The notes below the pieces were generated by a model. It saw only the letters and a list, made by a program, of their open reading frames with translations, did no database searches and was not told the origin of the DNA. Below are positions 50,833 to 64,000 of a DNA stretch of 64,000 bases, piece after piece (position 1 is the stretch's first letter; each line of letters begins with the position of its first letter). This DNA comes from Leptasterias polaris (Eukaryota; Echinodermata; Asteroidea; Forcipulatida; Asteriidae). The stretch spans positions 2,852,001 through 2,916,000 of the forward strand of contig JAZGTN010000015.1 of the NCBI GenBank assembly GCA_037783415.1, given 5' to 3'. The position numbers were made by a program, and so were the translations under genes.

Positions 50833-52977
50833 GATATCTAGTTCCCATCATGGTGTGGCGACCGAGTCACAGCATTTCCTTTCCTGTCTTGAGCACCCAA
50901 CTAAATGCACTCCCACTTGCCCACTTCTCCAGCAGAGTCCACTTGCCAAGTAAAATAGGGCCAACTTTAAAAGCCTAAATTTATCAAGTCTCCCCTGCAC
51001 TGCGTGGCTCTATATGCATGTGTACAAGTCCAGCCCCAACAATGAAACCGCAGTCACATGCATACAGTCACCAATTATTTTAAAATACTAGAGAGGGTTA
51101 CGATCATCGCAACTAATAAGCCATTTGCGAGTTACATTTGAATAATGTCTGGTACAATGACTTGTTTAGTCACAAGTTACCGCTTAAATTTGAATTCCTC
51201 AGACTATCGAGACAGTTGCTATGTCACATGATTAGGGGCAAGCTTTTGCTTAGTTACGTAAGAGACGGTGAACACCCATACACAATTCTGAATGGATGTG
51301 TATGACACAATGGTACCAGGGTTTGCTCATCTGGAGGTTGCTATACAAAAGCTTGCCCCGAACCATGTGACATAGCAACTGTCTCGATAGTCTGAGGAAT
51401 TCAAATTTAAGCGGTAACTTGTGACTAAACTAGTCATTGTACCAGACATTATTCAAATTTAACTCTCAAATGGCTTATTCTGATACAGTGTTTTGGGTTT
51501 CTTTTTTTGCAATTGTTTCTTCAATAAAATGTTTTTTGCAGTATTTCATGTAACTTTTATTGCGTAGTTGCATCAACAAATGACAAAAATGAAAATAATA
51601 AACAATAAATAAATAAATAAAATAACCAAAAAAAGCGTCACAGTAAAATCTCATACCTTATATTATATTTAAAAAAAGATTAAAAAGTTACGTTGCTGGT
51701 AGTGTCAGGCGTTCACGCGCTGGAGAGGTTTAGATAGCGCACACTACGCCCCTCTTCTGCAGCAACGATTAGTTCCCTTATTTTGTGGCAAATTGACCCA
51801 GCAGCATATCCTCCCCTGTCTCCCCTGCCTAGCCACTAGGGCCCTGACCACTTTAGGGGAGGAAGCAAGGCAGATCCCAATCACACTGTTGCCACAGACA
51901 GCAAAAGGCCTTGAACCTATATTAGTGCAGACGGCATTCGAACCCGGATCGCGTGGTCCAAGTGTTGAGACAGTCCCAGCACCTTATCCCACTGCGCTAG
52001 TAAGGTGTTGGTACTTTTACCCGTGAGTTTACAATGTATAGCCATACGAGTGCACCCAACCAGACTGGGAGAAAACAACAGACGGCAACATGTATCTATA
52101 CTGAATGGAGACTCAAAAATTAACAAAATGAAAAAGGAAGAAGAAATATATAAGCAAATCAATGAAATAAACAATTCAATAAATGAAGCAAACCAAAAAC
52201 AAAAAAGATTAATCTTAAAAGTTGAGACCCCCCCCCAAAAAAAATAAAATAAATAAATAAAATAAAAAATAATAAATAAAAAAAACACCCAATAAACGGT
52301 ATAATTATTTTGAATTAGAACGTTTTGGGGGTCATGCTATTAATAGATTGCGTAAATATAAGAATCTATCACAACCTGGGGGTTCTGTGCTTCAACTTTT
52401 GAGGAGACTTGATCAATTTAGGCGTTAAAGTTGGCCCTATTTGACCGGGGAAGTGGAGAAGTGCTTCACGAAAACTGGCAGCAAGTCGGTTTAGGGAAAA
52501 TTTCATTTTCTGGTGTGTTTTTTTCTGGGGTCGCTAGAAAAAATTCCAAACGGCTGACCTGCCAAAAATTGAAAAGAATTCTGAAGTTAATAGTTGTCCG
52601 GAGACTTACACGATTTTTAGCATTGGTTCCTATGGGAGTTTATTTAGTGGGGAGTCCAAGGCCCGTCTAGTTTGTTTCCTTCCAAGTGAAAACACCTCAA
52701 CGCCGGTGAAGGTTTCCCTACGTCCGGGCATCAATCTTGAAAAATTTCCCTACCCCAAAAATTAATAAATAAAAATTATATATTAATTGCAACGGAAAAG
52801 AAAATTAAATGCTACGCGGCAATTAAACCAACAAATTATGTTGCATTATTCTGATTTGTGTTTTTCGTACAGATGAAAAAAATAAAAAATACGGCTTGGG
52901 TAAACAATGTAAAAATTACGGGGTGACATGTCATGCTTATAAAGCGCCGCGAGTCCGGTTTCACGGACTGACCGGCT
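50833..52977 (-). repeat. Unit R3
   Basis: 2,145 bp. Head 51923-52007; foldback 51115-51479 with AACTCTCAAATGG near its outer end, shared only with R5. Tract T8G9. Carries the GGGGTAGGG variant found in U5, U19 and U20. Confidence 0.95.
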
Positions 52978-55120
52978 GATATCTAGTTCCCATCATGGTG
53001 TGGCGACCGAGTCACAGCATTTCCTTTCCTGTCTTGAGCACCCAACTAAATGCACTCCCACTTGCCCACTTCTCCAGCAGAGTCCACTTGCCAAGTAAAA
53101 TAGGGCCAACTTTAAAAGCCTAAATTTATCAAGTCTCCCCTGCACTGCGTGGCTCTATATGCATGTGTACAAGTCCAGCCCCAACAATGAAACCGCAGTC
53201 ACATGCATACAGTCACCAATTATTTTAAAATACTAGAGAGGGTTACGATCATCGCAACTAATAAGCCATTTGCGAGTTACATTTGAATAATGTCTGGTAC
53301 AATGACTTGTTTAGTCACAAGTTACCGCTTAAATTTGAATTCCTCAGACTATCGAGACAGTTGCTATGTCACATGATTAGGGGCAAGCTTTTGCTTAGTT
53401 ACGTAAGAGACGGTGAACACCCATACACAATTCTGAATGGATGTGTATGACACAATGGTACCAGGGTTTGCTCATCTGGAGGTTGCTATACAAAAGCTTG
53501 CCCCGAACCATGTGACATAGCAACTGTCTCGATAGTCTGAGGAATTCAAATTTAAGCGGTAACTTGTGACTAAACTAGTCATTGTACCAGACATTATTCA
53601 AATTTAACTCGCAAATGGCTTATTCTGATACAGTGTTTTGGGTTTCTTTTTTTGCAATTGTTTCTTCAATAAAATGTTTTTTGCAGTATTTCATGTAACT
53701 TTTATTGCGTAGTTGCATCAACAAATGACAAAAATGAAAATAATAAACAATAAATAAATAAATAAAATAACCAAAAAAAGCGTCACAGTAAAATCTCATA
53801 CCTTATATTATATTTAAAAAAAGATTAAAAAGTTACGTTGCTGGTAGTGTCAGGCGTTCACGCGCTGGAGAGGTTTAGATAGCGCACACTACGCCCCTCT
53901 TCTGCAGCAACGATTAGTTCCCTTATTTTGTGGCAAATTGACCCAGCAGCATATCCTCCCCTGTCTCCCCTGCCTAGCCACTAGGGCCCTGACCACTTTA
54001 GGGGAGGAAGCAAGGCAGATCCCAATCACACTGTTGCCACAGACAGCAAAAGGCCTTGAACCTATATTAGTGCAGACGGCATTCGAACCCGGATCGCGTG
54101 GTCCAAGTGTTGAGACAGTCCCAGCACCTTATCCCACTGCGCTAGTAAGGTGTTGGTACTTTTACCCGTGAGTTTACAATGTATAGCCATACGAGTGCAC
54201 CCAACCAGACTGGGAGAAAACAACAGACGGCAACATGTATCTATACTGAATGGAGACTCAAAAATTAACAAAATGAAAAAGGAAGAAGAAATATATAAGC
54301 AAATCAATGAAATAAACAATTCAATAAATGAAGCAAACCAAAACAAAAAAGATTAATCTTAAAAGTTGAGACCCCCCCCAAAAAAAAATTAATAAATAAA
54401 TAAAATAAAAAATAATAAATAAAAAAAACACCCAATAAACGGTATAATTATTTTGAATTAGAACGTTTTGGGGGTCATGCTATTAATAGATTGCGTAAAT
54501 ATAAGAATCTATCACAACCTGGGGGTTCTGTGCTTCAACTTTTGAGGAGACTTGATCAATTTAGGCGTTAAAGTTGGCCCTATTTGACCGGGGAAGTGGA
54601 GAAGTGCTTCACGAAAACTGGCAGCAAGTCGGTTTAGGGAAAATTTCATTTTCTGGTGTGTTTTTTTCTGGGGTCGCTAGAAAAAATTCCAAACGGCTGA
54701 CCTGCCAAAAATTGAAAAGAATTCTGAAGTTAATAGTTGTCCGGAGACTTACACGATTTTTAGCATTGGTTCCTATGGGAGTTTATTTAGTGGGGAGTCC
54801 AAGGCCCGTCTAGTTTGTTTCCTTCCAAGTGAAAACACCTCAACGCCGGTGAAGGTTTCCCTACGTCCGGGCATCAATCTTGAAAAATTTCCCTACCCAA
54901 AAAATTAATAAATAAAAATTATATATTAATTGCAACGGAAAAGAAAATTAAATGCTACGCGGCAATTAAACCAACAAATTATGTTGCATTATTCTGATTT
55001 GTGTTTTTCGTACAGATGAAAAAAATTAAAAATACGGCTTGGGTAAACAATGTAAAAATTACGGGGTGACATGTCATGCTTATAAAGCGCCGCGAGTCCG
55101 GTTTCACGGACTGACCGGCT
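52978..55120 (-). repeat. Unit R4
   Basis: 2,143 bp. Head 54068-54152; foldback 53260-53624. Tract T9G8. It repeats the one-base deletion (near 54343) and the A-to-T change (near 55026) of R2. Confidence 0.95.
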
Positions 55121-57262
55121 GATATCTAGTTCCCATCATGGTGTGGCGACCGAGTCACAGCATTTCCTTTCCTGTCTTGAGCACCCAACTAAATGCACTC
55201 CCACTTGCCCACTTCTCCAGCAGAGTCCACTTGCCAAGTAAAATAGGGCCAACTTTAAAAGCCTAAATTTATCAAGTCTCCCCTGCACTGCGTGGCTCTA
55301 TATGCATGTGTACAAGTCCAGCCCCAACAATGAAACCGCAGTCACATGCATACAGTCACCAATTATTTTAAAATACTAGAGAGGGTTACGATCATCGCAA
55401 CTAATAAGCCATTTGCGAGTTACATTTGAATAATGTCTGGTACAATGACTTGTTTAGTCACAAGTTACCGCTTAAATTTGAATTCCTCAGACTATCGAGA
55501 CAGTTGCTATGTCACATGATTAGGGGCAAGCTTTTGCTTAGTTACGTAAGAGACGGTGAACACCCATACACAATTCTGAATGGATGTGTATGACACAATG
55601 GTACCAGGGTTTGCTCATCTGGAGGTTGCTATACAAAAGCTTGCCCCGAACCATGTGACATAGCAACTGTCTCGATAGTCTGAGGAATTCAAATTTAAGC
55701 GGTAACTTGTGACTAAACTAGTCATTGTACCAGACATTATTCAAATTTAACTCTCAAATGGCTTATTCTGATACAGTGTTTTGGGTTTCTTTTTTTGCAA
55801 TTGTTTCTTCAATAAAATGTTTTTTGCAGTATTTCATGTAACTTTTATTGCGTAGTTGCATCAACAAATGACAAAAATGAAAATAATAAACAATAAATAA
55901 ATAAATAAAATAACCAAAAAAAGCGTCACAGTAAAATCTCATACCTTATATTATATTTAAAAAAAGATTAAAAAGTTACGTTGCTGGTAGTGTCAGGCGT
56001 TCACGCGCTGGAGAGGTTTAGATAGCGCACACTACGCCCCTCTTCTGCAGCAACGATTAGTTCCCTTATTTTGTGGCAAATTGACCCAGCAGCATATCCT
56101 CCCCTGTCTCCCCTGCCTAGCCACTAGGGCCCTGACCACTTTAGGGGAGGAAGCAAGGCAGATCCCAATCACACTGTTGCCACAGACAGCAAAAGGCCTT
56201 GAACCTATATTAGTGCAGACGGCATTCGAACCCGGATCGCGTGGTCCAAGTGTTGAGACAGTCCCAGCACCTTATCCCACTGCGCTAGTAAGGTGTTGGT
56301 ACTTTTACCCGTGAGTTTACAATGTATAGCCATACGAGTGCACCCAACCAGACTGGGAGAAAACAACAGACGGCAACATGTATCTATACTGAATGGAGAC
56401 TCAAAAATTAACAAAATGAAAAAGGAAGAAGAAATATATAAGCAAATCAATGAAATAAACAATTCAATAAATGAAGCAAACCAAAAACAAAAAAGATTAA
56501 TCTTAAAAGTTGAGACCCCCCCCAAAAAAAATAAAAAATAAAAAAAATAAAAAAAAAAAATAAAAAAAAACACCCAATAAACGGTATAATTATTTTGAAT
56601 TAGAACGTTTTGGGGGTCATGCTATTAATAGATTGCGTAAATATAAGAATCTATCACAACCTGGGGGTTCTGTGCTTCAACTTTTGAGGAGACTTGATCA
56701 ATTTAGGCGTTAAAGTTGGCCCTATTTGACCGGGGAAGTGGAGAAGTGCTTCACGAAAACTGGCAGCAAGTCGGTTTAGGGAAAATTTCATTTTCTGGTG
56801 TGTTTTTTTCTGGGGTCGCTAGAAAAAATTCCAAACGGCTGACCTGCCAAAAATTGAAAAGAATTCTGAAGTTAATAGTTGTCCGGAGACTTACACGATT
56901 TTTAGCATTGGTTCCTATGGGAGTTTATTTAGTGGGGAGTCCAAGGCCCGTCTAGTTTGTTTCCTTCCAAGTGAAAACACCTCAACGCCGGTGAAGGTTT
57001 CCCTACGTCCGGGCATCAATCTTGAAAAATTTCCCTACCCAAAAAATTAATAAATAAAAATTATATATTAATTGCAACGGAAAAGAAAATTAAATGCTAC
57101 GCGGCAATTAAACCAACAAATTATGTTGCATTATTCTGATTTGTGTTTTTCGTACAGATGAAAAAAATAAAAAATACGGCTTGGGTAAACAATGTAAAAA
57201 TTACGGGGTGACATGTCATGCTTATAAAGCGCCGCGAGTCCGGTTTCACGGACTGACCGGCT
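55121..57262 (-). repeat. Unit R5
   Basis: 2,142 bp. Head 56211-56295; foldback 55403-55767 with the AACTCTCAAATGG variant of R3. Tract T7G8; the A-rich side (+ strand, about 56524-56570) has long A runs with fewer T interruptions than other copies. Confidence 0.95.
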
Positions 57263-59408
57263 GATATCTAGTTCCCATCATGGTGTGGCGACCGAGTCAC
57301 AGCATTTCCTTTCCTGTCTTGAGCACCCAACTAAATGCACTCCCACTTGCCCACTTCTCCAGCAGAGTCCACTTGCCAAGTAAAATAGGGCCAACTTTAA
57401 AAGCCTAAATTTATCAAGTCTCCCCTGCACTGCGTGGCTCTATATGCATGTGTACAAGTCCAGCCCCAACAATGAAACCGCAGTCACATGCATACAGTCA
57501 CCAATTATTTTAAAATACTAGAGAGGGTTACGATCATCGCAACTAATAAGCCATTTGCGAGTTACATTTGAATAATGTCTGGTACAATGACTTGTTTAGT
57601 CACAAGTTACCGCTTAAATTTGAATTCCTCAGACTATCGAGACAGTTGCTATGTCACATGATTAGGGGCAAGCTTTTGCTTAGTTACGTAAGAGACGGTG
57701 AACACCCATACACAATTCTGAATGGATGTGTATGACACAATGGTACCAGGGTTTGCTCATCTGGAGGTTGCTATACAAAAGCTTGCCCCGAACCATGTGA
57801 CATAGCAACTGTCTCGATAGTCTGAGGAATTCAAATTTAAGCGGTAACTTGTGACTAAACTAGTCATTGTACCAGACATTATTCAAATTTAACTCGCAAA
57901 TGGCTTATTCTGATACAGTGTTTTGGGTTTCTTTTTTTGCAATTGTTTCTTCAATAAAATGTTTTTTGCAGTATTTCATGTAACTTTTATTGCGTAGTTG
58001 CATCAACAAATGACAAAAATGAAAATAATAAACAATAAATAAATAAATAAAATAACCAAAAAAAGCGTCACAGTAAAATATCATACCTTATATTATATTT
58101 AAAAAAAGATTTAAAAGTTACGTTGCTGGTAGTGTCAGGCGTTCACGCGCTGGAGAGGTTTAGATAGCGCACACTACGCCCCTCTTCTGCAGCAACGATT
58201 AGTTCCCTTATTTTGTGGCAAATTGACCCAGCAGCATATCCTCCCCTGTCTCCCCTGCCTAGCCACTAGGGCCCTGACCACTTTAGGGGAGGAAGCAAGG
58301 CAGATCCCAATCACACTGTTGCCACAGACAGCAAAAGGCCTTGAACCTATATTAGTGCAGACGGCATTCGAACCCGGATCGCGTGGTCCAAGTGTTGAGA
58401 CAGTCCCAGCACCTTATCCCACTGCGCTAGTAAGGTGTTGGTACTTTTACCCGTGAGTTTACAATGTATAGCCATACGAGTGCACCCAACCAGACTGGGA
58501 GAAAACAACAGACGGCAACATGTATCTATACTGAATGGAGACTCAAAAATTAACAAAATGAAAAAGGAAGAAGAAATATATAAGCAAATCAATGAAATAA
58601 ACAATTCAATAAATGAAGCAAACCAAAAACAAAAAAGATTAATCTTAAAAGTTGAGACCCCCCCCCAAAAAAAAAATTAATAAATAAATAAAATAAAAAA
58701 TAATAAATAAAAAAAACACCCAATAAACGGTATAATTATTTTGAATTAGAACGTTTTGGGGGTCATGCTATTAATAGATTGCGTAAATATAAGAATCTAT
58801 CACAACCTGGGGGTTCTGTGCTTCAACTTTTGAGGAGACTTGATCAATTTAGGCGTTAAAGTTGGCCCTATTTGACCGGGGAAGTGGAGAAGTGCTTCAC
58901 GAAAACTGGCAGCAAGTCGGTTTAGGGAAAATTTCATTTTCTGGTGTGTTTTTTTCTGGGGTCGCTAGAAAAAATTCCAAACGGCTGACCTGCCAAAAAT
59001 TGAAAAGAATTCTGAAGTTAATAGTTGTCCGGAGACTTACACGATTTTTAGCATTGGTTCCTATGGGAGTTTATTTAGTGGGGAGTCCAAGGCCCGTCTA
59101 GTTTGTTTCCTTCCAAGTGAAAACACCTCAACGCCGGTGAAGGTTTCCCTACGTCCGGGCATCAATCTTGAAAAATTTCCCTACCCAAAAAATTAATAAA
59201 TAAAAATTATATATTAATTGCAACGGAAAAGAAAATTAAATGCTACGCGGCAATTAAACCAACAAATTATGTTGCATTATTCTGATTTGTGTTTTTCGTA
59301 CAGATGAAAAAAATAAAAAATACGGCTTGGGTAAACAATGTAAAAATTACGGGGTGACATGTCATGCTTATAAAGCGCCGCGAGTCCGGTTTCACGGACT
59401 GACCGGCT
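57263..59408 (-). repeat. Unit R6
   Basis: 2,146 bp. Head 58353-58437; foldback 57545-57909. Tract T10G9. Private changes at 58080 (C to A, + strand) and 58112 (A to T). Confidence 0.95.
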
Positions 59409-61552
59409 GATATCTAGTTCCCATCATGGTGCGGCGACCGAGTCACAGCATTTCCTTTCCTGTCTTGAGCACCCAACTAAATGCACTCCCACTTGCCCAC
59501 TTCTCCAGCAGAGTCCACTTGCCAAGTAAAATAGGGCCAACTTTAAAAGCCTAAATTTATCAAGTCTCCCCTGCACTGCGTGGCTCTATATGCATGTGTA
59601 CAAGTCCAGCCCCAACAATGAAACCGCAGTCACATGCATACAGTCACCAATTATTTTAAAATACTAGAGAGGGTTACGATCATCGCAACTAATAAGCCAT
59701 TTGCGAGTTACATTTGAATAATGTCTGGTACAATGACTTGTTTAGTCACAAGTTACCGCTTAAATTTGAATTCCTCAGACTATCGAGACAGTTGCTATGT
59801 CACATGATTAGGGGCAAGCTTTTGCTTAGTTACGTAAGAGACGGTGAACACCCATACACAATTCTGAATGGATGTGTATGACACAATGGTACCAGGGTTT
59901 GCTCATCTGGAGGTTGCTATACAAAAGCTTGCCCCGAACCATGTGACATAGCAACTGTCTCGATAGTCTGAGGAATTCAAATTTAAGCGGTAACTTGTGA
60001 CTAAACTAGTCATTGTACCAGACATTATTCAAATTTAACTCGCAAATGGCTTATTCTGATACAGTGTTTTGGGTTTCTTTTTTTGCAATTGTTTCTTCAA
60101 TAAAATGTTTTTTGCAGTATTTCATGTAACTTTTATTGCGTAGTTGCATCAACAAATGACAAAAATGAAAATAATAAACAATAAATAAATAAATAAAATA
60201 ACCAAAAAAAGCGTCACAGTAAAATCTCATACCTTATATTATATTTAAAAAAAGATTAAAAAGTTACGTTGCTGGTAGTGTCAGGCGTTCACGCGCTGGA
60301 GAGGTTTAGATAGCGCACACTACGCCCCTCTTCTGCAGCAACGATTAGTTCCCTTATTTTGTGGCAAATTGACCCAGCAGCATATCCTCCCCTGTCTCCC
60401 CTGCCTAGCCACTAGGGCCCTGACCACTTTAGGGGAGGAAGCAAGGCAGATCCCAATCACACTGTTGCCACAGACAGCAAAAGGCCTTGAACCTATATTA
60501 GTGCAGACGGCATTCGAACCCGGATCGCGTGGTCCAAGTGTTGAGACAGTCCCAGCACCCTATCCCACTGCGCTAGTAAGGTGTTGGTACTTTTACCCGT
60601 GAGTTTACAATGTATAGCCATACGAGTGCACCCAACCAGACTGGGAGAAAACAACAGACGGCAACATGTATCTATACTGAATGGAGACTCAAAAATTAAC
60701 AAAATGAAAAAGGAAGAAGAAATATATAAGCAAATCAATGAAATAAACAATTCAATAAATGAAGCAAACCAAAAACAAAAAAGATTAATCTTAAAAGTTG
60801 AGACCCCCCCCCAAAAAAAAATATAAAAAAAATAAAATAAAAAATAAAAAAATAAAAAAACACCCAATAAACGGTATAATTATTTTGAATTAGAACGTTT
60901 TGGGGGTCATGCTATTAATAGATTGCGTAAATATAAGAATCTATCACAACCTGGGGGTTCTGTGCTTCAACTTTTGAGGAGACTTGATCAATTTAGGCGT
61001 TAAAGTTGGCCCTATTTGACCGGGGAAGTGGAGAAGTGCTTCACGAAAACTGGCAGCAAGTCGGTTTAGGGAAAATTTCATTTTCTGGTGTGTTTTTTTC
61101 TGGGGTCGCTAGAAAAAATTCCAAACGGCTGACCTGCCAAAAATTGAAAAGAATTCTGAAGTTAATAGTTGTCCGGAGACTTACACGATTTTTAGCATTG
61201 GTTCCTATGGGAGTTTATTTAGTGGGGAGTCCAAGGCCCGTCTAGTTTGTTTCCTTCCAAGTGAAAACACCTCAACGCCGGTGAAGGTTTCCCTACGTCC
61301 GGGCATCAATCTTGAAAAATTTCCCTACCCAAAAAATTAATAAATAAAAATTATATATTAATTGCAACGGAAAAGAAAATTAAATGCTACGCGGCAATTA
61401 AACCAACAAATTATGTTGCATTATTCTGATTTGTGTTTTTCGTACAGATGAAAAAAATAAAAAATACGGCTTGGGTAAACAATGTAAAAATTACGGGGTG
61501 ACATGTCATGCTTATAAAGCGCCGCGAGTCCGGTTTCACGGACTGACCGGCT
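59409..61552 (-). repeat. Unit R7
   Basis: 2,144 bp. Head 60499-60583 with a private change at 60560; foldback 59691-60055. Tract T9G9 with an altered A-rich tail. C at 59432 (+ strand) is private. Confidence 0.95.
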
Positions 61553-63697
61553 GATATCTAGTTCCCATCATGGTGTGGCGACCGAGTCACAGCATTTCCT
61601 TTCCTGTCTTGAGCACCCAACTAAATGCACTCCCACTTGCCCACTTCTCCAGCAGAGTCCACTTGCCAAGTAAAATAGGGCCAACTTTAAAAGCCTAAAT
61701 TTATCAAGTCTCCCCTGCACTGCGTGGCTCTATATGCATGTGTACAAGTCCAGCCCCAACAATGAAACCGCAGTCACATGCATACAGTCACCAATTATTT
61801 TAAAATACTAGAGAGGGTTACGATCATCGCAACTAATAAGCCATTTGCGAGTTACATTTGAATAATGTCTGGTACAATGACTTGTTTAGTCACAAGTTAC
61901 CGCTTAAATTTGAATTCCTCAGACTATCGAGACAGTTGCTATGTCACATGATTAGGGGCAAGCTTTTGCTTAGTTACGTAAGAGACGGTGAACACCCATA
62001 CACAATTCTGAATGGATGTGTATGACACAATGGTACCAGGGTTTGCTCATCTGGAGGTTGCTATACAAAAGCTTGCCCCGAACCATGTGACATAGCAACT
62101 GTCTCGATAGTCTGAGGAATTCAAATTTAAGCGGTAACTTGTGACTAAACTAGTCATTGTACCAGACATTATTCAAATTTAACTCGCAAATGGCTTATTC
62201 TGATACAGTGTTTTGGGTTTCTTTTTTTGCAATTGTTTCTTCAATAAAATGTTTTTTGCAGTATTTCATGTAACTTTTATTGCGTAGTTGCATCAACAAA
62301 TGACAAAAATGAAAATAATAAACAATAAATAAATAAATAAAATAACCAAAAAAAGCGTCACAGTAAAATCTCATACCTTATATTATATTTAAAAAAAGAT
62401 TAAAAAGTTACGTTGCTGGTAGTGTCAGGCGTTCACGCGCTGGAGAGGTTTAGATAGCGCACACTACGCCCCTCTTCTGCAGCAACGATTAGTTCCCTTA
62501 TTTTGTGGCAAATTGACCCAGCAGCATATCCTCCCCTGTCTCCCCTGCCTAGCCACTAGGGCCCTGACCACTTTAGGGGAGGAAGCAAGGCAGATCCCAA
62601 TCACACTGTTGCCACAGACAGCAAAAGGCCTTGAACCTATATTAGTGCAGACGGCATTCGAACCCGGATCGCGTGGTCCAAGTGTTGAGACAGTCCCAGC
62701 ACCTTATCCCACTGCGCTAGTAAGGTGTTGGTACTTTTACCCGTGAGTTTACAATGTATAGCCATACGAGTGCACCCAACCAGACTGGGAGAAAACAACA
62801 GACGGCAACATGTATCTATACTGAATGGAGACTCAAAAATTAACAAAATGAAAAAGGAAGAAGAAATATATAAGCAAATCAATGAAATAAACAATTCAAT
62901 AAATGAAGCAAACCAAAAACAAAAAAGATTAATCTTAAAAGTTGAGACCCCCCCCCCCAAAAAAAAATAAAAATAAATAAAATAAAAAATAATAAATAAA
63001 AAAAACACCCAATAAACGGTATAATTATTTTGAATTAGAACGTTTTGGGGGTCATGCTATTAATAGATTGCGTAAATATAAGAATCTATCACAACCTGGG
63101 GGTTCTGTGCTTCAACTTTTGAGGAGACTTGATCAATTTAGGCGTTAAAGTTGGCCCTATTTGACCGGGGAAGTGGAGAAGTGCTTCACGAAAACTGGCA
63201 GCAAGTCGGTTTAGGGAAAATTTCATTTTCTGGTGTGTTTTTTTCTGGGGTCGCTAGAAAAAATTCCAAACGGCTGACCTGCCAAAAATTGAAAAGAATT
63301 CTGAAGTTAATAGTTGTCCGGAGACTTACACGATTTTTAGCATTGGTTCCTATGGGAGTTTATTTAGTGGGGAGTCCAAGGCCCGTCTAGTTTGTTTCCT
63401 TCCAAGTGAAAACACCTCAACGCCGGTGAAGGTTTCCCTACGTCCGGGCATCAATCTTGAAAAATTTCCCTACCCAAAAAATTAATAAATAAAAATTATA
63501 TATTAATTGCAACGGAAAAGAAAATTAAATGCTACGCGGCAATTAAACCAACAAATTATGTTGCATTATTCTGATTTGTGTTTTTCGTACAGATGAAAAA
63601 AATAAAAAATACGGCTTGGGTAAACAATGTAAAAATTACGGGGTGACATGTCATGCTTATAAAGCGCCGCGAGTCCGGTTTCACGGACTGACCGGCT
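61553..63697 (-). repeat. Unit R8
   Basis: 2,145 bp. Head 62643-62727; foldback 61835-62199. Tract T9G11, the longest G run in the right arm. Confidence 0.95.
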
Positions 63698-64000
63698 GAT
63701 ATCTAGTTCCCATCATGGTGTGGCGACCGAGTCACAGCATTTCCTTTCCTGTCTTGAGCACCCAACTAAATGCACTCCCACTTGCCCACTTCTCCAGCAG
63801 AGTCCACTTGCCAAGTAAAATAGGGCCAACTTTAAAAGCCTAAATTTATCAAGTCTCCCCTGCACTGCGTGGCTCTATATGCATGTGTACAAGTCCAGCC
63901 CCAACAATGAAACCGCAGTCACATGCATACAGTCACCAATTATTTTAAAATACTAGAGAGGGTTACGATCATCGCAACTAATAAGCCATTTGCGAGTTAC
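63698..64000 (-). repeat. Unit R9 (cut by the window end)
   Basis: Contains the 3' end of a further inverted unit: module B, the TATGCATGTG hairpin and the first 21 bases of a foldback element (from 63980). It shows that the inverted array continues beyond the window. Confidence 0.95.

Larger units (their letters stand above)
47146..64000 (-). repeat. Macrosatellite array, right arm (units R1-R9, inverted)
   Basis: The same unit continues on the opposite strand. Unit starts, read on the minus strand, fall at 48689, 50832, 52977, 55120, 57262, 59408, 61552 and 63697; R9 is cut by the window end. The steps are 2,142-2,146 bp, so this arm belongs to the short (post-deletion) subtype. It carries private variants not seen in the left arm, for example a one-base deletion in R2 and R4 and a G-to-T change in the foldback arm of R3 and R5. 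It is therefore not a simple mirror copy of the left arm. Confidence 0.97.

Noticed and set aside
1..64000. rDNA, 5S, spliceosomal snRNA, spliced-leader or histone repeat
   Set aside because: No matching conserved segments of these genes were found on either strand of the unit.
1..64000. CRISPR array or prokaryotic mobile island
   Set aside because: Repeats are contiguous 2.1-kb units with no short repeat/spacer pattern, no bacterial-type genes or ribosome binding sites.

Overview
The whole window is one long tandem array of a macrosatellite about 2.14 kb long (2,139-2,160 bp in most copies, 2,275 bp in the first two). No protein-coding gene is supported anywhere in the 64 kb. The content points to a eukaryote, most likely an invertebrate animal: AT-rich non-coding DNA, a tRNA-derived SINE-like head with Pol III A and B boxes, a foldback (MITE-like) element flanked by TA, homopolymer tails, and highly homogenised long satellite units. 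Species and chromosome location cannot be told from the sequence; both window edges lie inside the array.

Layout: units U1-U22 run in the + orientation from position 1 to about 47,145, and units R1-R9 run in the opposite orientation from there to 64,000. The switch lies inside a foldback element at 46,830-47,194. The window is therefore a giant inverted repeat, centred near 47,012, with a non-palindromic core of only about 100 bp.

Unit anatomy, using U1 coordinates: a short GC-rich hairpin (9-26); AT-rich sequence; a stretch resembling a 51-nt intron (369-419); inverted-repeat module A (515-577); a small hairpin (609-633); a hypervariable T/A-rich tract ending in a G run (691-747); a tRNA-like head (968-1052) and a GC-richer body; TTTA-rich sequence with a 106-bp motif (once in most units, twice in U1/U2); a 365-bp foldback element with 134-bp arms (1630-1994); a hairpin (2044-2095); and module B (2113-2186), an inverted relative of module A.

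Copies differ by a few substitutions and by tract lengths, and shared variants let the array's history be read. U1/U2 form a distinct subtype; a one-unit duplication straddles U18-U20; R2-R5 are two copies of a two-unit block; R1 at the inversion shares variants with U14 as well as U22. The strongest observation is that the orientation switch falls inside a hairpin-forming element carried by every unit, and that the junction copy is itself a recombinant of that element's two arms.
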